Shown piece after piece: positions 13,801-20,549 of a stretch of 21,703 nucleotides of DNA. Made by a program: the position numbers and the translations under genes. Under the pieces are notes generated by a model. It saw nothing but the letters and a program-made list of their open reading frames with translations. It did no database searches and was not told where the DNA came from. The DNA comes from CAZRZN01 sp964604565 (GTDB lineage: Bacteria; Pseudomonadota; Alphaproteobacteria; Rhodobacterales; Rhodobacteraceae). Each line of letters opens with the position of its first letter. Position 1 is the first letter of the stretch. Location of the stretch: the NCBI GenBank assembly GCA_964604565.1, contig CAZRZN010000046.1, positions 1 to 21,703 on the forward strand, written 5' to 3'.

Positions 13801-14379
13801 TCGCCGTTGCCGCAGGCCGCCGTTGTCGGGAGCATCCCCTCGTGACGCGGTCCTGCCGCAGAAACCGCTCGATTCGGCCCGGCGAACTTCTGTCATCCGA
13901 TCCTCGGAAGGTTTGCTGCCGGCACCATCGCCGGTGCCTGCGTGTCTGCCCGTGATCCTGCCTTGCGATTCGCGGCGCGTGCACGCCCCCCGATCCCGCC
14001 TTGACGGCTCGGCCGCCGGATATGCCGAATCCATCAGCGGCGACCTTGCCCGGACCTTGTGCCGAATCCCGGTCCGGACGCCCGCCGGAAGATGCACGGC
14101 GTCTGCCGAAAGACCGCAGGCCGATGGGGTCCGCGCCATCCGTCGCAGTCGGCGGCACACACAGGTTTCTTCGGGCCAAAAATATCCCGGGGGAGAGGCC
14201 GAAGGCCGAGGGGGCAGCGCCCCCTTTCTGACCGCGCTGCCAAGCCCGGCCCGTCACCGGTTCTGCGAGCGGATGCGCCGACCGCGGACATCACCGCAGG
14301 ACGCGGACATCCGGCACCCGCCCGCAACATCCGGCAGCGCAAACAACCGGAACCGCCCGGCAGAGGTCGCGCTCCGCCT
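13801..14379. other. Gene-free stretch between phoR and the pstS Pho box
   Basis: About 580 bp with no ORF that looks real on either strand, although several open frames exist by GC bias. It holds the GC-rich repeat at 14170-14227 and a GGCACC-N6-GGTGCC inverted repeat at 13921-13938. A lone CTGTCAT at 13890-13896 on the plus strand has no partner unit. No convincing phoR terminator with a U-run is seen. Confidence 0.6.
14170..14227 (-). repeat. Rhodobacteraceae-type intergenic hairpin element
   Basis: On the minus strand this reads as three successive structures. GGGGGC-GCT-GCCCCC (14210-14224) is a perfect stem, GGCC-TTC-GGCC (14197-14207) a smaller one, and CTCCCCCGGGATATTTTTGG follows. 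I recall near-identical strings after genes in many Rhodobacterales genomes, where they act as terminators or as dispersed repeats. Here it lies about 150 bp downstream of phoR. The ATATTTTT end gives it a U-run in the minus direction, which supports termination of the phoR transcript before pstS. Confidence 0.6.
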
Positions 14380-15417
14380 TCAATCCGATGGCAGCGTGAC
14401 GGAAAATCGCGTTCCCTGCCCTACCCGGCTGTCGATCCGCAACCGTCCCCGGTGACGATTGACGATGTGCTTGACAATGGCGAGGCCGAGGCCGGTCCCC
14501 CCCTTCTCGCGCGAGCGGTGACTGTCGACGCGGTAAAACCGTTCGGTCAGCCGCGGAACGTGGATCGGATCGATCCCGGGGCCGGTGTCCTCCACGGCCA
14601 GCACCACCGCCTGTGTCCGCAACCCGGGCGCATAATCGGCACCGCTCAGCCGCACGGTGACCGACGCGCCGCTGCCGCCGTATTTGATACCGTTCTCGAC
14701 AAGATTGGTCACGACCTGTCGCAGTTGGTCGTCGTCGCCGCCGATCTCGATACGCCCCTCGGGCAGGTCGCTGTGCAGGGTCACGCCGGCTTGCGTGGCC
14801 ATGGGCGTCAGGCCGTGCAGGGTGGATCGCACCAGTTCGCGCAGGTTCACCCGGCCGGTGGGGCGCACGCGTTCCTCGGCTTCCACCCGGCTCAGAGACA
14901 GAAGGTCGCCCACGAGGCGGTTCATGCGTTGTGCTTCGCCCGCCATGACGCCAAGAAAGCGCGCCTGCGCGTTCAGGTCATTGCGCGCCGGTCCCTGCAA
15001 TGTCTCGATAAAGCCGATCAGCGCGGTCAGCGGCGTGCGCAACTCGTGGCTGACATTGGCCACGAAATCGCGGCGCATCTGGCCCAGTTGCTCCACATGC
15101 GTGACATCCTCGAAGCAGACCAGCATGCCCCCCACACCGCCCTGCAACTCCACCGGGCGGACCGAAACGCGAAACGTGGTATCCTGTTGACCGTCGTTTG
15201 TCAGGAAATCCGCGAGACGCGGGGCGCCGTCGCGCAGGCTGGCCTCGATTGCGTCCAGCAACTGAGGCTGCCGCAGCGCGGTGATGAAATGCCGTCCGGC
15301 GAGGCCCGGCCCCAGCAGCTTTTCCGCGAGCCGGTTGGCTGCCTCGATGCGTTCGTCCCGGCGGATCAGCACGGCCGGCATCGGCACCGCCTCGACGAAG
15401 CCCGCGACACGCTCCAC
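14380..15417 (-). CDS. phoR: Phosphate regulon sensor histidine kinase PhoR, without membrane segments
   Basis: This 345-residue kinase has a PAS domain (about 5-105), a HisKA domain with S-H-E-L-R-T-P-L and phospho-acceptor His124, and a HATPase domain with N-box Asn238/Asn242, G1 box D-T-G-P-G-I (277-282) and G2 box G-G-T-G-L-G-L-A-I-V-K (307-317). Closeness to the Pho operon and the domain order support PhoR. E. coli PhoR has membrane helices at its N-terminus; none is visible here, so the protein should be cytoplasmic or held at the membrane through PstB/PhoU. It starts with GTG at 15417, 2 nt after the stop of the upstream PLP-enzyme gene, so the two are co-transcribed and translationally coupled. 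phoB is not adjacent but lies at the far end of the pst operon. Confidence 0.92.
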   Translation of the reverse strand: MERVAGFVEAVPMPAVLIRRDERIEAANRLAEKLLGPGLAGRHFITALRQPQLLDAIEASLRDGAPRLADFLTNDGQQDTTFRVSVRPVELQGGVGGMLVCFEDVTHVEQLGQMRRDFVANVSHELRTPLTALIGFIETLQGPARNDLNAQARFLGVMAGEAQRMNRLVGDLLSLSRVEAEERVRPTGRVNLRELVRSTLHGLTPMATQAGVTLHSDLPEGRIEIGGDDDQLRQVVTNLVENGIKYGGSGASVTVRLSGADYAPGLRTQAVVLAVEDTGPGIDPIHVPRLTERFYRVDSHRSREKGGTGLGLAIVKHIVNRHRGRLRIDSRVGQGTRFSVTLPSD

Positions 15418-15419
15418 CG

Positions 15420-16595
15420 TCAGGCCTCCTGCGCGGCCTCAAGCCCGGCGGAAAAGGTCGCGATCAAGGCCTCGGGATCCTCCAGCCCCACCGATACGCG
15501 AAAGAACCCCTCCGAGATCCCCAGCGCGGTCCGCGCGGCCGCGCTCAACGCTCGATGGGATGAGGACGCGGGATGCGACAGCGTCGTGCCCACATCGCCG
15601 AGCGTCGGCGCAAAGGCCACGCCCTTGGCCGCCTCGGCAAAGGCATTCGCCTGCGCCCGCCCGCCTTCCAGCTCGAAACTCACCATGTTCCCGCCCTGTC
15701 CGTGCAGCAGCGACTGCGCCCGCGCCACATCGGGATGGTCCGGTCGGGTCGGATATAGCACCTGTTTCACGCCCTTGGCCGATCCGAGAAAATCCGCCAG
15801 CCGTTGCGCCGTCTCCTGTGCACGGGCGAAGCGCAGCGGAAAGGTCGCCATCCCGCGTTCCGCCAGCCAGCAGTCGAACGGGCTTGCGGTCAGGCCTGCG
15901 GTCACGGCAAAGACGTTCAACCGGTCGGCAATCGCCGGATCCTTTGCCGCGACCCAGCCCAGCGTCGCGTCGGAATGCCCCGCCAGCAACTTGGTCACGG
16001 AATGCAGGACGATGTCGGCGCCATGCTCGAACGGGCGCAGCGCCAGCGGCGTGGTAAAGGTGTTGTCGACCGCCAGAAGAACGCCGCGTTCCGCGCAAAT
16101 CCCGGCGATGGCGTCCAGATCCGCCAGCCGGATCGTCGGGTTGGAAACCACTTCTATCAGCACAAGGCGGGTCTCGGGGCGGATCGCGGCAGCGACCGCC
16201 GCCGGATCGGTCACATCCGCAAGCGTGGTGGCGATGCCCAGTCGCGGCAGATCCTCGGCCATCATGCGCAGGGACCGGCCATAAAGCTGGTCGGCGCCGA
16301 TCACGTGATCGCCGGTCTTGAAAAGTCCCAGCAGGACCGCCGCCACCGCCGCCATGCCCGAGCCGGTCATGATGCCGCCCTCGATCCCCTCCAGCGCGTC
16401 GATCCTGCGCGCGAGGACATCGGCGTTGGGATGGCCTTCGCGGGCATAGGTATAGCCTTCGGCGCGGCCTTCATATTGCGAGTCCAACTCGTCCGGCGAG
16501 GTCGAGGCATAGACCACAGAAGGCATGATCGGCGTCGCCACCGGACTGGAAAGGGACTGCGGCCAGCCTGTCGGACGTTGCAGCGTGGGTTTCAT
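15420..16595 (-). CDS. Trans-sulfuration PLP enzyme (cystathionine gamma-synthase / O-acylhomoserine sulfhydrylase family)
   Basis: The 391-residue protein belongs to the Cys/Met-metabolism PLP family. Lys202 in H-S-V-T-K-L-L-A-G-H-S-D is the Schiff-base lysine. Tyr50 and Arg52 in G-Y-T-Y-A-R-E-G-H-P-N bind PLP phosphate from the neighbouring subunit, and Asp177 (V-D-N-T-F) contacts the pyridine nitrogen. Such enzymes make cystathionine or homocysteine from activated homoserine, or cleave cystathionine. The exact reaction cannot be told from motifs, so I give no symbol; MetZ or MetB-like is most likely. GAGAG/AGGAG lies about 8 nt upstream of the ATG. It precedes phoR by 2 nt, an unexpected pairing of sulfur metabolism with phosphate sensing that may simply reflect shared transcription. 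Confidence 0.9.
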   Translation of the reverse strand: MKPTLQRPTGWPQSLSSPVATPIMPSVVYASTSPDELDSQYEGRAEGYTYAREGHPNADVLARRIDALEGIEGGIMTGSGMAAVAAVLLGLFKTGDHVIGADQLYGRSLRMMAEDLPRLGIATTLADVTDPAAVAAAIRPETRLVLIEVVSNPTIRLADLDAIAGICAERGVLLAVDNTFTTPLALRPFEHGADIVLHSVTKLLAGHSDATLGWVAAKDPAIADRLNVFAVTAGLTASPFDCWLAERGMATFPLRFARAQETAQRLADFLGSAKGVKQVLYPTRPDHPDVARAQSLLHGQGGNMVSFELEGGRAQANAFAEAAKGVAFAPTLGDVGTTLSHPASSSHRALSAAARTALGISEGFFRVSVGLEDPEALIATFSAGLEAAQEA

Positions 16596-16792
16596 CTCTG
16601 GCTCTCCTGATCGGTCTTGTCACGCCGCCCTCGCGGCCGCGCCGCGGCTGCTTAGCGCATCGGGAAGCCGCCGTCGATATGGCGGAATACGGCCTCCATC
16701 GGGTTTCACGGGCCTTAGGACTTGCGCTGTCAAAGGTAATCGGCAACCTTGCCCGCGACGTCGTCATGCACGGCGGAAAACCGGTATTTGAA

Positions 16793-17293
16793 ATGCACGA
16801 TTCTACCCATGACTTTTCCGCCAACCCGTGGAGGGAAAAGGGACCGCCCGAGGATACGGACGCGAAAGACATCTATCAGTGTATGCTCGACACAATCACC
16901 GGGCATTTCTGGAAACGAGAGTGGGGCGCGCTGGAATCCTGCTTTGCCATCCCCAATCACGTGTCCGCCCCGGATGCCAGCCGCGTTTTTCACTGCGTTC
17001 CCGACCTGATCAACATGCTGCGCGCGGGACGGGACAATTTCGAGCGCGCAGGCGCAACCGAATATCACCGGCTTTGCCTGAAGGCGCAATTCGACGATGA
17101 GACCAGAACCCGCATCAGTGGCCTGCATGTCACCTATATCCTGCGCGGCGCGAACCCGGTCGTGCCGCCCTACCACGGCAATCTGCGGGCGATATTGCAG
17201 GACGGGCGCTGGCTGGCGGCGGCCCTGCACACGCTGAAACGCGATGCCGATCTGCCCACGGTTTCCGCGGATCAGATAAGACGCCCGAAGTGA
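16793..17293 (+). CDS. Probable SnoaL/NTF2-like protein of unknown function
   Basis: From the Met at 16793 this is a 166-residue protein. The segment about 28-155 (Y-Q-C-M-L-D-T-I-T-G-H-F-W-K-R-E-W-G-A-L onwards) has the pattern of the SnoaL/NTF2-like alpha+beta barrel: two helices with aromatic residues, then beta strands ending L-Q-D-G-R-W-L-A-A-A-L-H. Such small proteins are often enzymes or binding domains, and no catalytic set is obvious here. The start is uncertain. Upstream in-frame Mets exist at 16766 and 16679, the latter giving 204 residues with a better-spaced GGGAAG. I choose the shorter form because the extra N-terminus looks unlike a folded domain. The gene is divergent from the PLP-enzyme gene and ends 10 bp from the hexapeptide gene. 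The fold is judged by eye. Confidence 0.6.
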   Translation: MHDSTHDFSANPWREKGPPEDTDAKDIYQCMLDTITGHFWKREWGALESCFAIPNHVSAPDASRVFHCVPDLINMLRAGRDNFERAGATEYHRLCLKAQFDDETRTRISGLHVTYILRGANPVVPPYHGNLRAILQDGRWLAAALHTLKRDADLPTVSADQIRRPK

Positions 17294-17303
17294 GTCCGCC
17301 GTC

Positions 17304-17825
17304 TCAGGCCGGGGTCAGCCCCTTGGCAAAGCGCGCTGCGTTGGCCTGATAGGACAGGGCCGATTGGCGCAGACCTTCGATCGCGTCCTCGTCCAATTGT
17401 CGGATCACCTTTCCGGGCATGCCCATCACAAGACTGCCGTCGGGGATTTCCTTGCCCTCGGTCACCAGCGCACCGGCGCCGATCAGGCAGTTCCGGCCAA
17501 TCCTTGCGCCGTTCAGGATCGTGGCCCCCATGCCGATAAGGGTATTCTCGCCTATGGTGCAGCCATGCAGCATGACCTTGTGGCCGATGGTGCAGCCCGG
17601 CCCGATGATCAGCGGATACCCGATGTCGGTGTGGCACACGACGTTTTCCTGCACGTTGGACCCTTCGCCGACGCGGATTTCCTCGTTGTCACCGCGCAGC
17701 GTGCAACCGAACCAGACGCTTGCCCGGGCCTCCAGCACGACCTTGCCGATCAGATTGGCATCCGGCGCGGCCCATGCATCCGCGGCCAGTTCCGGCGCGA
17801 TCCCGTCCAAAGCATAAAGTGTCAT
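17304..17825 (-). CDS. Gamma-carbonic-anhydrase-like hexapeptide-repeat protein
   Basis: The 173-residue protein has the left-handed beta-helix pattern of repeated I-G-x-x hexapeptides (about 10-145) and a C-terminal helix. His65 (V-C-H-T-D), His82 (G-H-K-V) and His87 (M-L-H-G-C) fit the three zinc-ligand histidines of gamma-carbonic anhydrases. Arg44-Gly-Asp46 and Gln59-x-Asn61 match the active-site strip. It belongs to the YrdA/PaaY/CaiE-like group, in which some members hydrate CO2 and others act as thioesterases; the true reaction is unknown. Its ATG overlaps the gmk stop by 4 bp (ATGA), so it is read with yicC and gmk. No terminator with a U-run is visible in the 10-bp gap to the converging SnoaL-like gene. 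Confidence 0.88.
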   Translation of the reverse strand: MTLYALDGIAPELAADAWAAPDANLIGKVVLEARASVWFGCTLRGDNEEIRVGEGSNVQENVVCHTDIGYPLIIGPGCTIGHKVMLHGCTIGENTLIGMGATILNGARIGRNCLIGAGALVTEGKEIPDGSLVMGMPGKVIRQLDEDAIEGLRQSALSYQANAARFAKGLTPA

Positions 17826-18472
17826 GTCACCTCCTCGAATTCCATTTGCAGGGCGCGCACATGTTCCACAAGTGCCGGCTGCTGCGTGCGTCGCAGGCGG
17901 GTCGCCGTCACGATGGTCTGCAACTTGGCAAAGGTCCGGTCCAGATCGTCATTGACCAGAACATAGTCGTAACTGCCCCAATGGCTGATCTCATCCCAGC
18001 TTTTCTGCATCCGCTTGGTGATCACCTCTGGGGAATCCTGCCCCCGGTTCACCAGACGGCGCCGCAATTCGGAAATGGAGGGCGGCAGGATGAAGACCGA
18101 CAATGTATTGGGCCCGAGGGCCGAATTCACCACCTGCTGCGCCCCCTGCCAGTCGATATCGAAGACGACATCGCAGCCCTCGCCGATCGCTTCCTCCACC
18201 GGGGCGCGGGGAGAGCCGTAAAAATTCCCGAAGACATGCGCGTGTTCAAGCATACCGCCCTCGGCGACGCTGCGCTTGAAACTTTCCTCGCTCAGGAAAT
18301 TGTAATGCGTGCCGTCGACCTCCCCGGGGCGCGGGGCGCGGGTCGTCGCCGAGACGGAAAAGCGCAGCGACGGATCCCATTCCAGCAGGCGCCGGGACAA
18401 TGTCGATTTGCCCGCGCCCGAAGGCGACGACAGGATGATCAATAGCCCGCGCCGGGTCATTTGCTGTGCCAT
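17822..18472 (-). CDS. gmk: Guanylate kinase
   Basis: Gmk phosphorylates GMP to GDP with ATP and is essential for GTP and dGTP supply. The 216-residue length is standard. The P-loop S-P-S-G-A-G-K-S-T spans 16-24, and the GMP-binding stretch S-A-T-T-R-A-P-R-P-G-E-V-D-G-T-H-Y-N-F (41-59) includes the conserved Ser, Arg and Tyr. D-I-D-W-Q-G-A (106-112) carries the GMP-contacting Asp. The start at 18472 lies 7 bp after the yicC stop, with GGAG inside the end of yicC; a second Met four codons on is possible. The yicC-gmk order is common in bacteria. Confidence 0.98.
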   Translation of the reverse strand: MAQQMTRRGLLIILSSPSGAGKSTLSRRLLEWDPSLRFSVSATTRAPRPGEVDGTHYNFLSEESFKRSVAEGGMLEHAHVFGNFYGSPRAPVEEAIGEGCDVVFDIDWQGAQQVVNSALGPNTLSVFILPPSISELRRRLVNRGQDSPEVITKRMQKSWDEISHWGSYDYVLVNDDLDRTFAKLQTIVTATRLRRTQQPALVEHVRALQMEFEEVT

Positions 18473-18479
18473 GGCCGCG

Positions 18480-19370
18480 TCACTCCACGTTCTGGACCTG
18501 CTCGCGCATCTGGTCGATTATCGTTTTCAGGGCCAGACCGGCCTGGGTCAACCGCGCATCGCCGGATTTCGAACACAGCGTGTTGGCCTCACGGTTGAAC
18601 TCCTGCATCAGGAAATCGAACTTGCGGCCCACAGCCCCCGCGTCGCCCAGCAGCGCCCGTGCCGCCTGCACATGCGCGCGAAGGCGGTCGATTTCCTCCG
18701 TCACGTCGGATTTGACCGCGATCAACGCCAGTTCCTGTGCCACGCGGGTGGGATCCATCCCGTCAGCCCCCTCCATCACGCGGCCCAGCTGGGTCTGTAA
18801 CCGGGCGGCCTGTTGCGAGGCGCGCGCGACGACCGCTGACTCCGCCTCCGTGACCAGCGCGTCGATCTCGTCAAGCTGGCGGGTCAGGACCTTGCTCAGC
18901 GCGCGGCCCTCTGCCGCCCGCATCTCTGCAAAACTGTCGAGTGCGGCATCGAAATCGCTGAGCAGAAGCGGACACAGGAGGGCCGGATCGCCCTCTGCCG
19001 CCTCGGTCGTGAGAATACCGCGCAACCCGACGATCTGTGCCGCTGTCGACGGCGCCAGCGACAGACCCTGCGTCATGGCCTCGCTTTCGATCTGCGCCAT
19101 GGCGGTCAGGACGGCCGACAATTGCGCCGGATCCAGCCGGAGGCCACCCTCCGCCGCGTCTGCGGTCAGCTTCAGTCCGATCTGCACGTTGCCGCGGACC
19201 AGCCGGGACGCTGCACGCCGGCGCACCTCGGCGTCCAGCCCGTCGATCCCGTCAGGCAAGCGTAGCCGAAGGTCCAGCCCCTTGCCGTTGACTCCGCGCA
19301 GTTCCCACGTCCAGCTCCGGCCAAGACCATGGCCCGATTGGCTGGCGAAGCCCGTCATTGATTGCCGCAT
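18480..19370 (-). CDS. yicC: YicC-family protein (putative endoribonuclease)
   Basis: The frame is open to 20042, but the family N-terminus M-x-x-S-M-T-G-F-A (1-9) fixes the start at 19370, preceded by GGGAG about 8 nt upstream; the rest is antisense to the PAS gene. This gives 296 residues. The N-terminal YicC domain covers about 1-155 and the C-terminal DUF1732-type domain about 205-296, with the characteristic R-K-F-D-F-L-M-Q-E-F-N-R-E-A-N-T (253-268). E. coli YicC has been described as an RNA-degradation factor with endoribonuclease activity, so an RNA-related role is likely here. It is co-transcribed with gmk and the hexapeptide protein. The divergent promoter region to the PAS gene spans 19371-19562. 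Confidence 0.95.
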   Translation of the reverse strand: MRQSMTGFASQSGHGLGRSWTWELRGVNGKGLDLRLRLPDGIDGLDAEVRRRAASRLVRGNVQIGLKLTADAAEGGLRLDPAQLSAVLTAMAQIESEAMTQGLSLAPSTAAQIVGLRGILTTEAAEGDPALLCPLLLSDFDAALDSFAEMRAAEGRALSKVLTRQLDEIDALVTEAESAVVARASQQAARLQTQLGRVMEGADGMDPTRVAQELALIAVKSDVTEEIDRLRAHVQAARALLGDAGAVGRKFDFLMQEFNREANTLCSKSGDARLTQAGLALKTIIDQMREQVQNVE

Positions 19371-19470
19371 GCCGCGTCTCCCGTCCTGAAAGCGGGGTAT
19401 CGGCAGATTCGTCCCGGCGCAAGCTTGCCGATCCGTTAACCTTCGATGAAGAATTGGGACGAAATTTAGG

Positions 19471-19503
19471 CAAAGTTCTGGTAGTAATGATTTGGTAACT
19501 TTG
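19471..19503. repeat. Inverted repeat in the yicC-PAS divergent region
   Basis: CAAAGTT (19471-19477) and AACTTTG (19497-19503) are perfectly complementary, 19 bp apart, in an AT-rich patch between the two divergent genes. It could be a two-half-site operator. A GTTAAC at 19435-19440 recalls a CtrA half-site, but I find no second TTAA at the right distance. Confidence 0.4.
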
Positions 19504-19562
19504 ATTTCGCAGACATGGTGGTCGGGGGCCCGCCGTGCAGCACTCATAAAGGGGAGCGACGC

Positions 19563-20303
19563 ATGTTTGGCAAAGGTGGTGATGGGCGCGATGTCGTATC
19601 CATGACGGAGCGTGAGAAACTGGCGCGTTTGGCACCTCTGCGCCAGGTCGAGGCATACTGGCAGGCGCTCTGCGCACAGGACGCGGTTCCGCTGCGCAGC
19701 CAGATTGATCCGCGCGGCATGGAAGATGCGCTTGAGAATGCCTTCTTGATGGAGCGTATCGCGACATCGATGGCCAAGATCCGTGTCGCAGGCTCGCATC
19801 TGAACGATATCATGGGCATGCAGATCGCGGGCATGCCCCTGTCGAGCCTGATCGCCCCGGTGGACCGTGAACGGTTCGGAAAGGCCGTGACGCAGTTGTT
19901 CGCCGATCCGGCCATCCTGCGGATGGAACTGCGCGCCGAAGGCGGCTTTGGCAAGCCAGACATGGAAGCGAACATGGTCCTGCTGCCGCTGCGGTCGGAT
20001 TTCGGGGACCAGACGCGGGCTTTGGGTGCGCTGGTCAGCCATGGCCGCATCGGTCGGACGCCCCGGCGTTTTACCATTCGCAATATAGAGGTGACCCCGG
20101 CCATCGGCGGCGCATCGGTCATCACCCGCGAACCGGTCGATCTGGACAAACGCAGCCCGGCCCGGATCTTCAGCGAAGAACCCGCACGCTATGTGCCCCG
20201 CACCGTGACGCCGGAGAGCCGGTCATCCGGTGAAAGCGCTGGACCGCGGACCGGAAAACCGGCGGCGGGAAATCACCTGCGTCTGGTGGTCTGCAACGAC
20301 TGA
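19563..20303 (+). CDS. PAS-domain protein of the alphaproteobacterial PAS_5 type
   Basis: From ATG 19563, supported by GGGGAG 6 nt upstream, this is a 246-residue protein; the frame also extends to 19515, with no ribosome site there. Residues about 25-165 fit the PAS_5-type domain: Y-W-Q-A-L at 32-36, P-L-R-S-Q-I-D-P (43-50), F-L-M-E-R-I-A (61-67), then the strand-helix core with G-M-Q-I-A-G-M-P-L-S-S-L (85-96). No kinase, cyclase or DNA-binding domain follows; the C-terminal 80 residues are polar, Pro/Arg/Ser-rich and probably disordered. No signal peptide or membrane helix is seen. Known relatives are mostly uncharacterised, so it may be a stand-alone sensor or an adaptor for another protein. 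It is divergent from yicC. Confidence 0.85.
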   Translation: MFGKGGDGRDVVSMTEREKLARLAPLRQVEAYWQALCAQDAVPLRSQIDPRGMEDALENAFLMERIATSMAKIRVAGSHLNDIMGMQIAGMPLSSLIAPVDRERFGKAVTQLFADPAILRMELRAEGGFGKPDMEANMVLLPLRSDFGDQTRALGALVSHGRIGRTPRRFTIRNIEVTPAIGGASVITREPVDLDKRSPARIFSEEPARYVPRTVTPESRSSGESAGPRTGKPAAGNHLRLVVCND

Positions 20304-20306
20304 TCC

Positions 20307-20424
20307 CCATGCCGGGAGCCTGGAGAAGCGCCCGGCATGGCGTTACGCGGCATGGCAAGCCTTGCCTCGGCGGTTGCCCGCAACGGGAGCGGTGAACATC
20401 GCGGCCAGCAGGGTGCGCTGGCCG
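20307..20424 (+). other. Hairpin-rich 3' region after the PAS gene
   Basis: Four inverted repeats follow the PAS stop codon. They are CCATGCCGGG/CCCGGCATGG (20307-20316 and 20331-20340, 10-bp perfect), GGCA/TGCC inside GGCAAG-C-CTTGCC (20354-20366), GTTG/CAAC (20373-20384) and CGGCCAGC/GCTGGCCG (20402-20409 and 20417-20424, 8-bp perfect). The strong terminator at 20474-20508 closes the stretch. No ORF is credible. It may be a structured 3' UTR or hold a small RNA; no promoter is evident. Confidence 0.5.
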
Positions 20425-20473
20425 AATGACACCGAAAAACGCGGCTGCAAGCGCCCCAAGGGCATCGAAAAAC

Positions 20474-20508
20474 AAATACCCCGCGCAAGGGCCTGCGCGG
20501 GGTATTTT
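20474..20508. terminator. Strong bidirectional intrinsic terminator
   Basis: AAATACCCCGCGC (20474-20486) pairs exactly with GCGCGGGGTATTT (20495-20507) around an 8-nt loop, a 13-bp stem. Plus-strand reading exits into TATTTTC, and minus-strand reading exits into TATTTGTTTTT. It thus serves the PAS gene (plus) and the converging DAHP synthase gene (minus), more strongly for the latter. Confidence 0.93.
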
Positions 20509-20549
20509 CAATTCCGACGGCGGCCGCTCTTCCTCCGGCCGATGATGGC

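Noticed and set aside
13890..13896. Plus-strand CTGTCAT as a second Pho box
   Set aside because: No second unit is found 11 bp away on either side, and no gene starts downstream on the plus strand, so I take it as chance.
14059..16284. 741-codon open frame on the plus strand
   Set aside because: It runs antisense through all of phoR and most of the PLP-enzyme gene, its composition is Arg/Pro/Gly-rich with no domain pattern, and the minus-strand genes have every catalytic motif. It is a GC-bias shadow.
16652..16699. Fifteen-codon minus-strand ORF ending G-G-F-P-M-R
   Set aside because: It looks protein-like but is too short to assign, and a stop codon lies three codons upstream of its Met. 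It is mentioned only as a possible remnant.
19435..19454. CtrA-type site in the yicC-PAS divergent region
   Set aside because: Only one TTAAC half-site is present; the expected second TTAA at 7-bp spacing is missing.
19371..20042. N-terminal extension of the yicC frame
   Set aside because: It is antisense to the PAS gene, and the conserved M-T-G-F start of YicC proteins lies at 19358-19370.
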